Positions 9,779 through 19,452 of a DNA stretch of 64,000 nucleotides are shown here, piece after piece. Under the pieces are notes generated by a model that was not told the origin of the DNA, searched no databases, and was given only the letters and a program-made list of their open reading frames with translations. The position numbers and the translations under genes were made by a program. This DNA comes from Candidatus Pseudoruminococcus merdavium. Its GTDB lineage: Bacteria; Bacillota; Clostridia; Oscillospirales; Ruminococcaceae. The stretch lies in assembly GCA_904419745.1 (NCBI GenBank), contig CAJFSS010000009.1:41410-105409 (forward strand), read 5' to 3'. Positions within the stretch are counted from its first letter, which is position 1. The number at the start of each line of letters is the position of its first letter.

Positions 9779-9810
9779 AAAAAGCCATCCGAACAAGCGG
9801 ATGGCTTTTT
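9779..9810 (-). terminator. Terminator of the TIM-barrel isomerase gene
   Basis: AAAAAGCCATCCG pairs with CGGATGGCTTTTT around a short loop. The A/T runs on both sides make it work for the minus-strand gene that stops at 9813. Confidence 0.8.
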
Positions 9811-9812
9811 GA

Positions 9813-10631
9813 TTAAATCTGATTGAGAAGATATCTCATGTATGAAGCAAAGTGAGAAAATACAATTCCTGGCTCCTGTAATTCCTTGTTCCAACGTTTG
9901 AGCCATTCAAAACTTACAAATCCCGTATACCCGTTTTCTTTGAGTATTCTCAGAGAATCGAAGATAGGTACATCGCCATACCCCATCATCCTGTACTGGA
10001 CTTTTCCATCCACACTGGCAGAATCCTTTACATGGATATACTTGATTTTATTGCCTAAATTTTGGTATGTCTGGGCTGGACTTTCTCCAAAGAAACGATA
10101 AGGATGATGGATATCCCACAGTACTCCACTGTTAGGGGAACCCACCCGGTACAATATTTCTGCAAGCTCTTTTGTGTTGGCAAAAATACCGTTTGTCTCT
10201 ACCAAGGGAGTGACGTTTTTCTCCTTCGCGTAATCACACAGGTACTTGTAAGCGTCGATAAATAACGAGCTGTCTGCGGGCTCCGGTTGGGGATTTTTAG
10301 TAATCAACACCCGGACAAAAGGACAAGAAATTTCGCAAGCCAGATTGATATAGGCTTCCGCTTCTTTGACCGCTTCCTTTTGGCTTTCTGCCAATCCAAG
10401 TTCTGCCCCAGTGGTGAGCATTGGAATTTCCATACCGGAATGACGCAATTTTTCTACAGTCTGCGCGATATTTTCTTTACGGAACGGCTTTGTTTTTGGA
10501 GCAAACATTTCATTTTCAATCCCACGGATTTCAATGCCCGCCATGCCAAGATCTTTTGCAGTAGCATAAATTTCATCCCAGGACCAGCCTGGACAGCCTA
10601 AAGTAGAAAACGCTAGTTTCATCTGTTTCAC
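9813..10631 (-). CDS. Sugar phosphate isomerase/epimerase (xylose isomerase-like TIM barrel)
   Basis: The 272-residue protein has the AP-endonuclease-2/xylose-isomerase-like barrel used by many sugar and inositol isomerases and epimerases. Likely metal ligands are visible in order: VETNG (Glu), WDIHHPYR (Asp and His), IHVKDS (His), and SFEWLKRW (Glu). The N-terminus KLAFSTLGCPGWSWDEI is typical of the group. The start ATG at 10631 has weak Shine-Dalgarno complementarity (GAGGTGAAACAG). It is followed by its own terminator. No sugar transporter or kinase is adjacent, so the substrate cannot be predicted. An N-terminal fragment of a related protein is at the left edge of the window. Confidence 0.8.
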   Translation of the reverse strand: MKQMKLAFSTLGCPGWSWDEIYATAKDLGMAGIEIRGIENEMFAPKTKPFRKENIAQTVEKLRHSGMEIPMLTTGAELGLAESQKEAVKEAEAYINLACEISCPFVRVLITKNPQPEPADSSLFIDAYKYLCDYAKEKNVTPLVETNGIFANTKELAEILYRVGSPNSGVLWDIHHPYRFFGESPAQTYQNLGNKIKYIHVKDSASVDGKVQYRMMGYGDVPIFDSLRILKENGYTGFVSFEWLKRWNKELQEPGIVFSHFASYMRYLLNQI

Positions 10632-10715
10632 CTCATAATATCACCCTGAAGGGCGTTCTATTTTCTTGTGGGCTATCACGATTGCATTTTCCATCGGCAT
10701 GTCCCCGGCGAATAC

Positions 10716-12440
10716 TTATTCTTCAGGGATCTCGGCACTTACAAAAAGGGTGACTGTATCTGTTTTCGGATTAATTTCCTCATCCACAGCATAATCCGCC
10801 CTTACGACGTTGCCGACAGGCACACTCTCGTCATAGACCATGACTTCATTGTATCCAATATTTAGTTTATCCAGCGCGCTGCGTGCGCTCTCAAGGGAAA
10901 GAGAAGCCACACGGGGCATCCGCACAATTTCTTCCCCCTTGCTGACATACAAGGTAACGGTAATCTTTTGATCTTCGCTCAGAGTAGTATCTTTCGCGGG
11001 GGTCTGGTTATAAATAACTCCCTGCGGATATTCGCTGTTATAATCACTCTGTGTTTCAAAGTTAATATAGGGAGTGTACTGTGCATCATTGACAATTGCA
11101 TCCACCTGTTGTCCAATAAAGGAAGGAAGTCTTTTCTCATCAAAAGCAACAGAAGCAACAGAACTCACCATGCTCTCTGACACATCGGAAGAATTATCCT
11201 TTCCCCCAATCTGTCCTCCATAAAGGGAGAGGAAAATCCACACAGCAATAATACCCAAAACGACAAACGTAATCCCAAAAGCAATGATGCCATACTTTGG
11301 TCCCTTGTTTTCGTTTTTCTTTTTAATTTCCAAAACCCGTTTTGCGGACAAGGTATTCACAGTCTTTTTAACCGGTTGCGCAGGAGTCTTCTCCTCTTGC
11401 TGTCCTGCTGAATTATGTGCGTTCAGGGTTTCCTGGGTTACCCGCTCCATATCCGCAGTCCCTCGGATATCCTTAATTTCATCCAGTAAGCCGGCAATGG
11501 TTCTGGTTCTATTCGCAATATCCATACTCATCGCCCTGGAAATTGCTTGAGAAGCGGCCTGTGGAATCATGGGATTCAACTGGGTCATACTAACCAGATT
11601 ATCGGATTGCACTCTTGTGTAGGACTCTGGCGGCATCGTTCCGGTAACTGCCCGGTAAATGACCGCAGCAACTCCATAAACATCTGTATACCTGCCAAGC
11701 ATCGCCCCTTCGACATATTGTTCTGGGGCCGCATATCCTTTATAGAGCTCGGCTGTTGCCCCGCCAAATTTCTGGCGGACCCGTTTGGTACAAAAACCAG
11801 TTAGACGCAAAGCCCCGTCTTTATTGATAAGGATTGTCTGCGGGCTAATCCCCCCATGGATAACGCCGATATCGTGCATTGTCTGTAAATCCCGAAGAAA
11901 CGGGACAAATAGGTAACGAACCTGCTCCCAGGTTAAATCCCCCAGGTTTCTTGCCAGGAAATCCCCAAATTCAATTCCATCTGCATAGACAAAAACCGCA
12001 TAAACCGTATTGTTCATCTCAAAGAGATTGGTAGCAGGAATCAGCGCCTTGATATCGGGATTTGTCCCAATGATCCGGTTTAGATCAATGAATTCCTCTT
12101 TGTACTTTTTATAAAGCCCCTCGCAGCCGGAGAACACCTTGATTTTTTGAGAACCTTCCTCCCGCTGACAAATAGTGTCCGGGAAAAATTCCTTAATTTT
12201 AACAGTGACTTTATCCTCGGTATCATAGGCAATATAGGTAATATCCTCCCCATTAAGCCCCAATACCTTTCCCATCAGGTAACGCCCTGCCAGAATAGAA
12301 TGCTCTTCCATTGCCTTGGGGTTATAAGCACTGTTTTCCGTATAATCACAGTATGGACAGGAGGCCGACTCCTCCGGGATCATTTTCATGCAGCCCATAC
12401 AGCGTTTTTGCCGCGCGTTTTGGTTTGTTTGATTTTCCAT
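10716..12440 (-). CDS. Zinc-ribbon, kinase-fold and PASTA protein lacking catalytic residues (pseudokinase)
   Basis: The 574-residue protein looks like a clostridial Ser/Thr kinase in layout. Residues 14-31 form a CX2C-X10-CX2C zinc ribbon, residues about 48-320 a kinase fold, residues about 365-395 a membrane span, and the outside part two PASTA repeats. The PASTA repeats normally sense muropeptides. The ATP-lysine region VKIKEFFP and the YAAPEQY segment remain. However, the catalytic loop reads HGGISPQTI instead of HRDxKPxN, and the DFG motif reads GFC, so both key aspartates and the Asn are gone. I infer it binds partners or ligand rather than phosphorylating. The start at 12440 has CAGGAG 10 nt upstream; the longer frame to 12479 has none. 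It follows the acyl-CoA synthetase on the same strand with a gap of 54 nt. Confidence 0.85.
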   Translation of the reverse strand: MENQTNQNARQKRCMGCMKMIPEESASCPYCDYTENSAYNPKAMEEHSILAGRYLMGKVLGLNGEDITYIAYDTEDKVTVKIKEFFPDTICQREEGSQKIKVFSGCEGLYKKYKEEFIDLNRIIGTNPDIKALIPATNLFEMNNTVYAVFVYADGIEFGDFLARNLGDLTWEQVRYLFVPFLRDLQTMHDIGVIHGGISPQTILINKDGALRLTGFCTKRVRQKFGGATAELYKGYAAPEQYVEGAMLGRYTDVYGVAAVIYRAVTGTMPPESYTRVQSDNLVSMTQLNPMIPQAASQAISRAMSMDIANRTRTIAGLLDEIKDIRGTADMERVTQETLNAHNSAGQQEEKTPAQPVKKTVNTLSAKRVLEIKKKNENKGPKYGIIAFGITFVVLGIIAVWIFLSLYGGQIGGKDNSSDVSESMVSSVASVAFDEKRLPSFIGQQVDAIVNDAQYTPYINFETQSDYNSEYPQGVIYNQTPAKDTTLSEDQKITVTLYVSKGEEIVRMPRVASLSLESARSALDKLNIGYNEVMVYDESVPVGNVVRADYAVDEEINPKTDTVTLFVSAEIPEE

Positions 12441-12494
12441 TTTGTGCACGCTCCTGTAGCAGCGACCGCGTACACTCAATAAAAAGTATACGCA

Positions 12495-14159
12495 TTAAGC
12501 CGTTTCTATCGAAGCCGCATCCTGTAAATTCAGGTATTCAATCGCCCATTCACGTAGCTTGAATTTCTGAATTTTACCGCTAGCCGTCATTGGGAAAGAA
12601 TCCATAAACGCCACATAACTCGGTACCTTGTGGCGCGCCATATTGGCCCTAACCAGGTCTTTGACCTCCTGTTCCGCCATAGTGGCTCCCTCTTTTAAGA
12701 CGATGCAGGCCATGATTTCCTCTCCGTATTGTTCACTTGGCACACCGATTACCTGAACATCGGAGACTGCGGGTTGTGTATAAAGAAATTCTTCGATTTC
12801 TTTTGGATAGATGTTTTCCCCGCCGCGGATAATCATATCTTTGATGCGGCCCGTAATCTTATAATACCCTTTTTCGTCTTTCGTTGCAAGGTCTCCTGTA
12901 TGCAACCATCCATCTTCATCAATCGCCTGCCTGGTGGCTTCTTCCATCTTATAGTACCCCTTCATTACATTATAGCCGCGGGCACAGAATTCACCCTGGA
13001 CGCCGTTTGGCACCTCTTCTCCGGTTTCCGGGTCGACAATCTTTGCTTCAATAAAGGGCAGAACCCTGCCAACCGTATTCACACGCTGTTCAATGGTATC
13101 GTCCGTTGTCGTCTGGGTACAGACAGGAGACGCCTCTGTCTGTCCATAAGAGATCGTGATTTCTTTCATATTCATTTCATCAATGACCTGCTGCATCACT
13201 TTGACTGGACAGGGCGAACCGGCCATAATCCCTGTACGGAGTGTATGGAAATCGTATTTTTTAAAATCCGGATGCTCCAGCATGGCGATAAACATGGTCG
13301 GCACCCCGTGGACAGCCGTACAGTGTTCCTCCTGTACTGCCTTCATCACTGCAGTGGGACGGTAATATTCGACCGGGACCATAGAGGTAGCATGGGTAAT
13401 GCATGCCATAACAGCAAGCACCAGGCCGAAACAATGAAAAAATGGTACGGGGATGCACAGCCTGTCCTGGTGTGTGAATTTCATACAGTCGCCAATACAT
13501 TTTCCGTTGTTGACAATATTATAATGGGTGAGCATAACGCCTTTGGGAAATCCTGTTGTGCCAGAGGTATACTGCATATTGACAACCTCATGTGGGTTGA
13601 TGCTTTTCGTAATGGCCTCAAATTCCTCATCTGAGGTTTCTTCCGCGATTTGGTAAAGGGACGACCAGGGAACCATTCCTTTTGGACAGTCGTCGCCCAC
13701 ATATATAACAGATTTTAAAAACGGAAGCATAGGATCTTCATAATGCCCTGGGGTGCTGTTTTTGAGTTTTGGGCACAATTCATTGACAATATTTACATAG
13801 TTCGCATCCTTAAACCCCGGCGTCATGACAAGGGCTTTGGAATCGGATTGCCTGAGCAAGTATTCCAGTTCAAATACTTTATAATTTGTATTGACTGTTA
13901 CCAATACAGCGCCGATTTTCGCACTTGCAAACAAAGTGAGTAGCCATTCTGGGACATTGGTCGCCCAAATTGCCACATGATCCCCTTTTCCAATCCCCAT
14001 TGCCAGGAATCCCTTGGCAATTTGCTCAACTTCATCATTAAATTCCTTCCAAGTACGCATGTAAGGCCGGTCATTATATTTAACCGCCACATCGTCGGGA
14101 TAATGCTGTGCCACTTTTGTAAGCAGATCGCCCACAGTAATTTCCCACAATTCTTTCAT
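12495..14159 (-). CDS. AMP-forming acyl-CoA synthetase
   Basis: The 554-residue enzyme of the ANL superfamily activates a carboxylic acid with ATP to an acyl-adenylate and transfers it to CoA. The P-loop-like motif YTSGTTGFPKGVMLTHYN lies near residue 190. YGQTEASPVC is the A5-type motif, and GRIKDMIIRGGENIYPKE marks the hinge and C-terminal domain. PMTASGKIQKFKLRE contains the usual catalytic lysine. Overall it is closest to medium/long-chain or branched fatty-acyl-CoA ligases, but the chain preference is not readable. The start at 14159 has AAGGAGG 9 nt upstream; the longer frame runs into the leader terminator. Transcription is controlled by a leucine-type T-box (14181-14466), an unusual arrangement for this family. 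A thioesterase gene (16442-16942) lies nearby. Confidence 0.9.
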   Translation of the reverse strand: MKELWEITVGDLLTKVAQHYPDDVAVKYNDRPYMRTWKEFNDEVEQIAKGFLAMGIGKGDHVAIWATNVPEWLLTLFASAKIGAVLVTVNTNYKVFELEYLLRQSDSKALVMTPGFKDANYVNIVNELCPKLKNSTPGHYEDPMLPFLKSVIYVGDDCPKGMVPWSSLYQIAEETSDEEFEAITKSINPHEVVNMQYTSGTTGFPKGVMLTHYNIVNNGKCIGDCMKFTHQDRLCIPVPFFHCFGLVLAVMACITHATSMVPVEYYRPTAVMKAVQEEHCTAVHGVPTMFIAMLEHPDFKKYDFHTLRTGIMAGSPCPVKVMQQVIDEMNMKEITISYGQTEASPVCTQTTTDDTIEQRVNTVGRVLPFIEAKIVDPETGEEVPNGVQGEFCARGYNVMKGYYKMEEATRQAIDEDGWLHTGDLATKDEKGYYKITGRIKDMIIRGGENIYPKEIEEFLYTQPAVSDVQVIGVPSEQYGEEIMACIVLKEGATMAEQEVKDLVRANMARHKVPSYVAFMDSFPMTASGKIQKFKLREWAIEYLNLQDAASIETA

Positions 14160-14180
14160 TTTCTTTTCCTCCTTACAAGC

Positions 14181-14466
14181 AAAAAAAGTTTCCGTCTCCT
14201 GAAAAATTTCAGGAGACGGAAACTTGCCATACAAATTTCCGCGGTACCACTCCGGTTGACAGAAGCTTCTGCCCGCTCATCTCATATCTTGGACAAAAAG
14301 CCCGCCAATACGATTCCCCGTTATCGGAGGGTGCCGTTCCAACCTACTCGCAAGACCTTTCAGCGGACCGCTCAAGGGTGAGTTCAAATTCTTCCATCCA
14401 CGCTGCCTTGCAGCTCCCGGCAGTTCTCTGGTTGTGGGGAGAGAAAATTACTATTCCCTTTCAACG
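14181..14466 (-). promoter_or_regulatory. T-box riboswitch, leucine type, ahead of the acyl-CoA synthetase
   Basis: Read on the minus strand, the leader holds the T-box sequence GAGTGGTACCGCGG at about 14238-14252, followed by a terminator stem (14187-14225, GTTTCCGTCTCCTG with its complement) and seven Ts (14181-14187). In stem I an AGTA-type S-turn (AATAGTA) faces the segment TGAACTCA, closed below by AAGGG/CCCTT and above by AATTTTC/GAAGAATT. By alignment with the glyQS-type specifier loop, the specifier is CUC (14380-14382), a leucine codon. The TGGT bulge would pair with ACCA at the 3' end of a tRNA with discriminator A, as in the tRNA-Leu(GAG) at 41832-41915. Uncharged tRNA-Leu should stabilise the antiterminator and turn the gene on. 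Confidence 0.9.
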
Positions 14467-14494
14467 CGTTATTTTATCAATGATGTTGATGTTT

Positions 14495-14523
14495 ATGATA
14501 CAGGCTTTTTGATACTTTGTCAA
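14495..14523 (-). promoter_or_regulatory. Strong sigma-A promoter of the T-box leader
   Basis: TTGACA (14518-14523), exactly 17 nt, then TATCAT (14495-14500) on the minus strand. The spacing and near-consensus hexamers place the transcript start about 20 nt before stem I of the T-box. Confidence 0.8.
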
Positions 14524-14577
14524 CACTTTTTTATCTATTTTACAAAACTTTCAGTATCAAGCTGCGATATACCCTTG

Positions 14578-15573
14578 TTATGCGGGGAGCTTTTTCCCCT
14601 TTAACCAAAAAACTGTATCCCGGATGGTTTGGTACAAATCCCTTGGACGATAGCCAAGATCCTGCGTCGCTTTATCATGAGAAAAACGGTCGTTACTGGT
14701 AAGCGTATAGAGAGAATACTTGGTATAAAGCGGCCGTTCTTTCCGACGCTTAGAAATTGCACTCATCACCGGAGCCGCTGCCTTTGCCATCCACATCGGA
14801 AGGACGGGAAGCTTTTTCCCTTTACAAAAATGTCTGGCAATCTTCAGCACATCTTTGATTTCATAGTGCCGGTTTGAAAGAATATAACATTCCCCCCGTT
14901 TTCCTTTTACAATTGCCTGAAGACAACCGCAGGCCACATCGCGCACATCAACAAAGTCATATCCACCCCGCACACAGGCCGGCAATTTCCCCGTAATGTA
15001 GTCTTTTACCATCTGAACCAGATGATTGCCAGAGTTATCATAGGGTCCCAAAATCCCAGAAGGATGAACAATGACCGCATCAAGACCGCGTTGTACTTCA
15101 TCCAACACTGCCTGGGTAGCCTCCGCTTTTGTTTTGGCATATCCACCCACAACCAGTTCAGGAGAAAAATGACGGACTTCACCCAATACCTCAAGCCCTT
15201 TCTTTTCCGGGATTGCATGGACAGAACTGACATAGAGCAGTCGTTTGACATGATATTCTCGGCACAGAGCGAGGATGTTTTTGGTACCATTGACATTGAC
15301 TGCATACATTTGTGGGGAAACCTTTTCAGATATATCAATAATTCCAGCAGTATGGACGACGTAGAGTTCGCAACCCTGTGCATTTTGAAACAGGGGGCGA
15401 AGGCTGCTTGTTTTACGGATATCCCCCCTGATATAATGAATATTTCCAGTGCTATATCCTTGTTCCGTGGGTAAAATCAATCCGCGGACGGTTTCCCCTC
15501 TTTGCAGCAGCATTCGAACAATGGTACTACCTAAGTGCCCCGCAGCACCCGTTACAATATAGATCCGTTTCAT
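14578..15573 (-). CDS. NAD(P)-dependent epimerase/dehydratase (extended SDR)
   Basis: The 331-residue protein is an extended short-chain dehydrogenase. It has an N-terminal Rossmann motif VTGAAGHLG (residues about 6-14), a YVSSVHAI segment for the catalytic Ser, and a Y-x-x-x-K motif in GGYAKTKAEA. Its overall pattern is that of the dihydroflavonol-4-reductase/nucleoside-sugar epimerase group, which reduces ketones or epimerises sugar nucleotides; the substrate is unknown. The start at 15573 has GGAGG 8 nt upstream; the longer frame to 15603 lacks one. It is transcribed divergently from a TetR regulator, and its promoter overlaps an inverted repeat, so TetR repression is likely. Confidence 0.8.
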   Translation of the reverse strand: MKRIYIVTGAAGHLGSTIVRMLLQRGETVRGLILPTEQGYSTGNIHYIRGDIRKTSSLRPLFQNAQGCELYVVHTAGIIDISEKVSPQMYAVNVNGTKNILALCREYHVKRLLYVSSVHAIPEKKGLEVLGEVRHFSPELVVGGYAKTKAEATQAVLDEVQRGLDAVIVHPSGILGPYDNSGNHLVQMVKDYITGKLPACVRGGYDFVDVRDVACGCLQAIVKGKRGECYILSNRHYEIKDVLKIARHFCKGKKLPVLPMWMAKAAAPVMSAISKRRKERPLYTKYSLYTLTSNDRFSHDKATQDLGYRPRDLYQTIRDTVFWLKGKKLPA

Positions 15574-15617
15574 GAAAATCACCTCCATTATAATTAGCGA
15601 CACTATGTTGATTATCT

Positions 15618-15657
15618 TCTACACTTGTATTATAGTGTAGATAGGAAGGTTGTTCAA
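15618..15657 (-). promoter_or_regulatory. Promoter and TetR-type operator of the epimerase gene
   Basis: On the minus strand TTGAAC (15652-15657), 17 nt, TATAAT (15629-15634). Over the -10 lies the inverted repeat TCTACACT-N8-AGTGTAGA (15618-15641), which is a good candidate operator for the divergent TetR protein. A partial match (TATTATAGTG) recurs just before the tetR ribosome site. Confidence 0.7.
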
Positions 15658-15788
15658 TCAACAGAAAAAAAGAAAACTGAAAGAAAATCAACAGAAAAAA
15701 CATATTATGTCTATCTGTCACTGAATGTCACAAAAAGTTTTCGATTTCTTTACTTAGCTTATTATAGTGAAAAAAGGAGGAATTATTT

Positions 15789-16382
15789 ATGAAATCCAGC
15801 GGTGCTGACCATAGAACCCGAGTCACTAAAATGCTCATCCGCAAAGCTTTAATGGAATTGCTTTCAAAAAAACCTATTCAAAGTATTTCTATTAAAGAGC
15901 TCTGTGAAACCGCCGCTATCAACCGTGGGACTTTTTATAAGCACTATACGGACATCTACGATCTTCTACACCAAATTGAGGAGGAAATGCTTGCAGATTT
16001 TAAATCTGCTCTGGAGCCGCTTCTCTCCTCAGACGCAGGACGCCTGACCCCGGTTGCCATTACAACAGAGGTTTTCCGTTGTCTCAAAGACAATGCGGAT
16101 CTCTGCACAGTGACATTAAGCGATTATGGAGATAAAGCATTTGCACTAAAACTAATTCATCTTGGCCGGGAAAAATGTGTCCAGGCATATTCCCATTACT
16201 TTTCTTCCGCCACCCCAAAACAAATTGAATTTTTTTATGCGTTTGTCAGCGCTGGCTGTATTGGCCTGCTTCAGAAATGGCTTGCGGAAGGGATGGCTAC
16301 TGATGCGGGGGAAGTCGCCGAAATGGCTGAAAATATTATTATGAAAGGGATTGGATGCTTAACCACAGGATCCGGTTGCTAA
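15789..16382 (+). CDS. TetR/AcrR-family transcriptional regulator
   Basis: The 197-residue protein has an N-terminal TetR helix-turn-helix (ISIKELCETAAINRGTFYKHY, residues about 35-56) and an all-helical C-terminal ligand domain. The C-terminal part resembles the group near dihydroxyacetone-kinase regulators, with no ligand prediction possible. The ribosome site AAAAGGAGG lies 9 nt before the ATG. It diverges from the epimerase gene, and a clear inverted repeat sits between the two promoters, so it most likely represses that gene and perhaps itself. The end is marked by a terminator shared with the convergent thioesterase. Confidence 0.85.
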   Translation: MKSSGADHRTRVTKMLIRKALMELLSKKPIQSISIKELCETAAINRGTFYKHYTDIYDLLHQIEEEMLADFKSALEPLLSSDAGRLTPVAITTEVFRCLKDNADLCTVTLSDYGDKAFALKLIHLGREKCVQAYSHYFSSATPKQIEFFYAFVSAGCIGLLQKWLAEGMATDAGEVAEMAENIIMKGIGCLTTGSGC

Positions 16383-16398
16383 TCCTTTATATTTTAAG

Positions 16399-16440
16399 AA
16401 AAAGCTCCCCGGGAAAATCCGTATTTCCGAGGAGCTTTTT
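16399..16440. terminator. Bidirectional terminator between tetR-like gene and thioesterase
   Basis: AAAAAGCTCC (16399-16408) pairs with GGAGCTTTTT (16431-16440), with further pairing inside. It lies between convergent genes and has A/T runs on both flanks. Confidence 0.85.
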
Positions 16441-16441
16441 A

Positions 16442-16942
16442 CTAAAACTGTTCTTGATCGCGCTGTTTACGCAGTGCCCTGCGCTTTTTTCCAGCCTGCC
16501 ATTCCTGCAACTCCTCTTCTGTTTGAGGAAGAAGCCTTGGAACTTCAATGGGCTTTTCGTTTTCATCCAGTGCAACAAGCACCAGATATGCGCAGTTGAT
16601 TCTTTTCCGTTTCCCACTCAAATCTTCGATAAAGGTATCCACCCGGACTTCCATAGAAGTCTTTCCCACATAAGTCATCCGGCCCACCAAAATAACCGTA
16701 TCATTGACATGCGCGGACGCCTGAAAATGCAAGCGGTCTACCGAAACCGTTGTAACATTGTGGTTGGAATGCCGTCTGGCAACAACGGCGGCGACAATGT
16801 CAATCCACTCCATCAGTTTTCCGCCAAACAGCCGTTTAAAGCCGTTCATATGCTCATTGAGCAGAATTTGAACCTGTTCTGTCTGGGAATCCTTTACCGT
16901 TTTATAAATATGACCAGGTTCACGTTCAAACTCTGTTTTCAC
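16442..16942 (-). CDS. Acyl-CoA thioesterase, hotdog fold
   Basis: This 166-residue protein is a single-hotdog thioesterase of the YciA/cytosolic acyl-CoA hydrolase group, which releases free acids from acyl-CoA. The motif HMNGFKRLFGGKLMEWID near residue 31 corresponds to the family's active-site segment (N...G.LFGG). VDRLHFQASAHVNDTV continues the sheet. The C-terminus is a charged tail (KKRRALRKQRDQEQF). The start ATG has GGAGG at a normal distance. It opposes in function the acyl-CoA synthetase at 12495-14159, though they are not one operon. Confidence 0.85.
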   Translation of the reverse strand: MKTEFEREPGHIYKTVKDSQTEQVQILLNEHMNGFKRLFGGKLMEWIDIVAAVVARRHSNHNVTTVSVDRLHFQASAHVNDTVILVGRMTYVGKTSMEVRVDTFIEDLSGKRKRINCAYLVLVALDENEKPIEVPRLLPQTEEELQEWQAGKKRRALRKQRDQEQF

Positions 16943-16970
16943 TGGAACTCCTCCTTTCCCGAAAGAAGAA

Positions 16971-17000
16971 AAAGCGCTGCCACATTTATGACAGCGCTTT
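16971..17000 (-). terminator. Terminator of ridA
   Basis: AAAGCGCTG (16971-16979) pairs with CAGCGCTTT (16992-17000). On the minus strand the stem is followed by TTTTTCTTC. It lies 12 nt after the ridA stop. Confidence 0.8.
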
Positions 17001-17012
17001 AATTTTTAATTC

Positions 17013-17390
17013 CTACTCAACAACAGCAATCAGTTCCACTTCGCACAGCACATTCTTCGGAAGCTGCTTAACAGCAACGCAGGATCTTGCCGGTTTTCCA
17101 ACAAAGTACTTTTCATACACTGCGTTAAACGCTGCAAAATCCGCCATATCGGCAAGGAAACAGGTGGTTTTTACAACATTTTTAAATTCTGTACCGGAAG
17201 CCTCCAGAACAGCATTCAGGTTTTTCATAACCTGCTCTGCCTGTACAGTGATATCTCCCTGTGCGATCTCGCCAGTTTCCGGAATGATAGGAATCTGACC
17301 GGATGTAAATAGCATATTGCCACAGGTAATTGCCTGGGAGTACGGGCCAATTGCAGCCGGAGCTTTCGGAGTATTGGTTACCTTTAACAT
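17013..17390 (-). CDS. ridA: RidA family enamine/imine deaminase
   Basis: The 125-residue protein hydrolyses reactive enamines such as 2-aminoacrylate that leak from PLP enzymes, protecting transaminases and other PLP enzymes. Family features are visible in order: PAAIGPYSQAI near the N-terminus, NLNAVLEASG in the middle, and the conserved arginine in GKPARSCVAVKQLP. The length is typical. The start MLKVTNTPKAP at 17390 is chosen over a longer frame to 17465 because the extra 25 residues are not family-like; a GGAG lies 10 nt upstream. It is monocistronic with its own terminator. Its presence suits the several PLP enzymes in the window. Confidence 0.92.
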   Translation of the reverse strand: MLKVTNTPKAPAAIGPYSQAITCGNMLFTSGQIPIIPETGEIAQGDITVQAEQVMKNLNAVLEASGTEFKNVVKTTCFLADMADFAAFNAVYEKYFVGKPARSCVAVKQLPKNVLCEVELIAVVE

Positions 17391-17516
17391 GAAAACACAT
17401 CTCCATCTCTTATTTTTTCCGTACGAAAAGTACGGATTCTGTAATTTTACGCCTGATGTTTTCACCAGGATATTCCTATTATATCGGCTTTTTCATGCCC
17501 CGTCAACTGCGCAGCA

Positions 17517-17690
17517 TCATCTTTTTTCCTGTCGTAAAACGGGCCGGAGCAAAGTGACAATTAAGTCCAGTATCCGCTGCTCTTGTATGGCCGAATACCC
17601 GCATGTATGGAGTACCATTCGAATTTTCTGCACATTTTCCATCCGCATGGGATACCATTTTAACAGAAATTCCGGAGAAATCTCATCCAC
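17517..17690 (-). CDS. Possible small protein (57 residues) downstream of gdhA
   Basis: A GTG at 17690 is preceded by GGGAGGG 7 nt away and opens a 57-codon frame that reads like ordinary protein (VDEISPEFLLKWYPM, then ENVQKIRMVLHTCGY, ending RPVLRQEKR). It lies in the gdhA reading frame beyond two stop codons (17766-17768 and a TAA about 50 nt further). No family was recognised. It could be a real small gene, a relic of a longer protein, or chance. Conservation in relatives would decide. Confidence 0.3.
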   Translation of the reverse strand: MDEISPEFLLKWYPMRMENVQKIRMVLHTCGYSAIQEQRILDLIVTLLRPVLRQEKR

Positions 17691-17765
17691 ACGTATTCCC
17701 TCCCATTCAGGAACTTTCCGTTCTACTTATACTCCTCTGCATTTTGTCCTTATTCCGGAAAGTGA

Positions 17766-19393
<1,628 letters not shown>

Positions 19394-19438
19394 AAAAGGA
19401 AACGGGGAGGTAGTATAATTACCTTCCCGTTTCCTTTT
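19394..19438 (-). terminator. Terminator of the ctsR-clpC operon
   Basis: A long stem (AAAAGGAAACGGG with CCCGTTTCCTTTT, extended by AGGT/ACCTT) lies 15 nt after the clpC stop. On the minus strand it is followed by TTTTTTG. Confidence 0.85.
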
Positions 19439-19452
19439 CGCACTTTCAGAAA

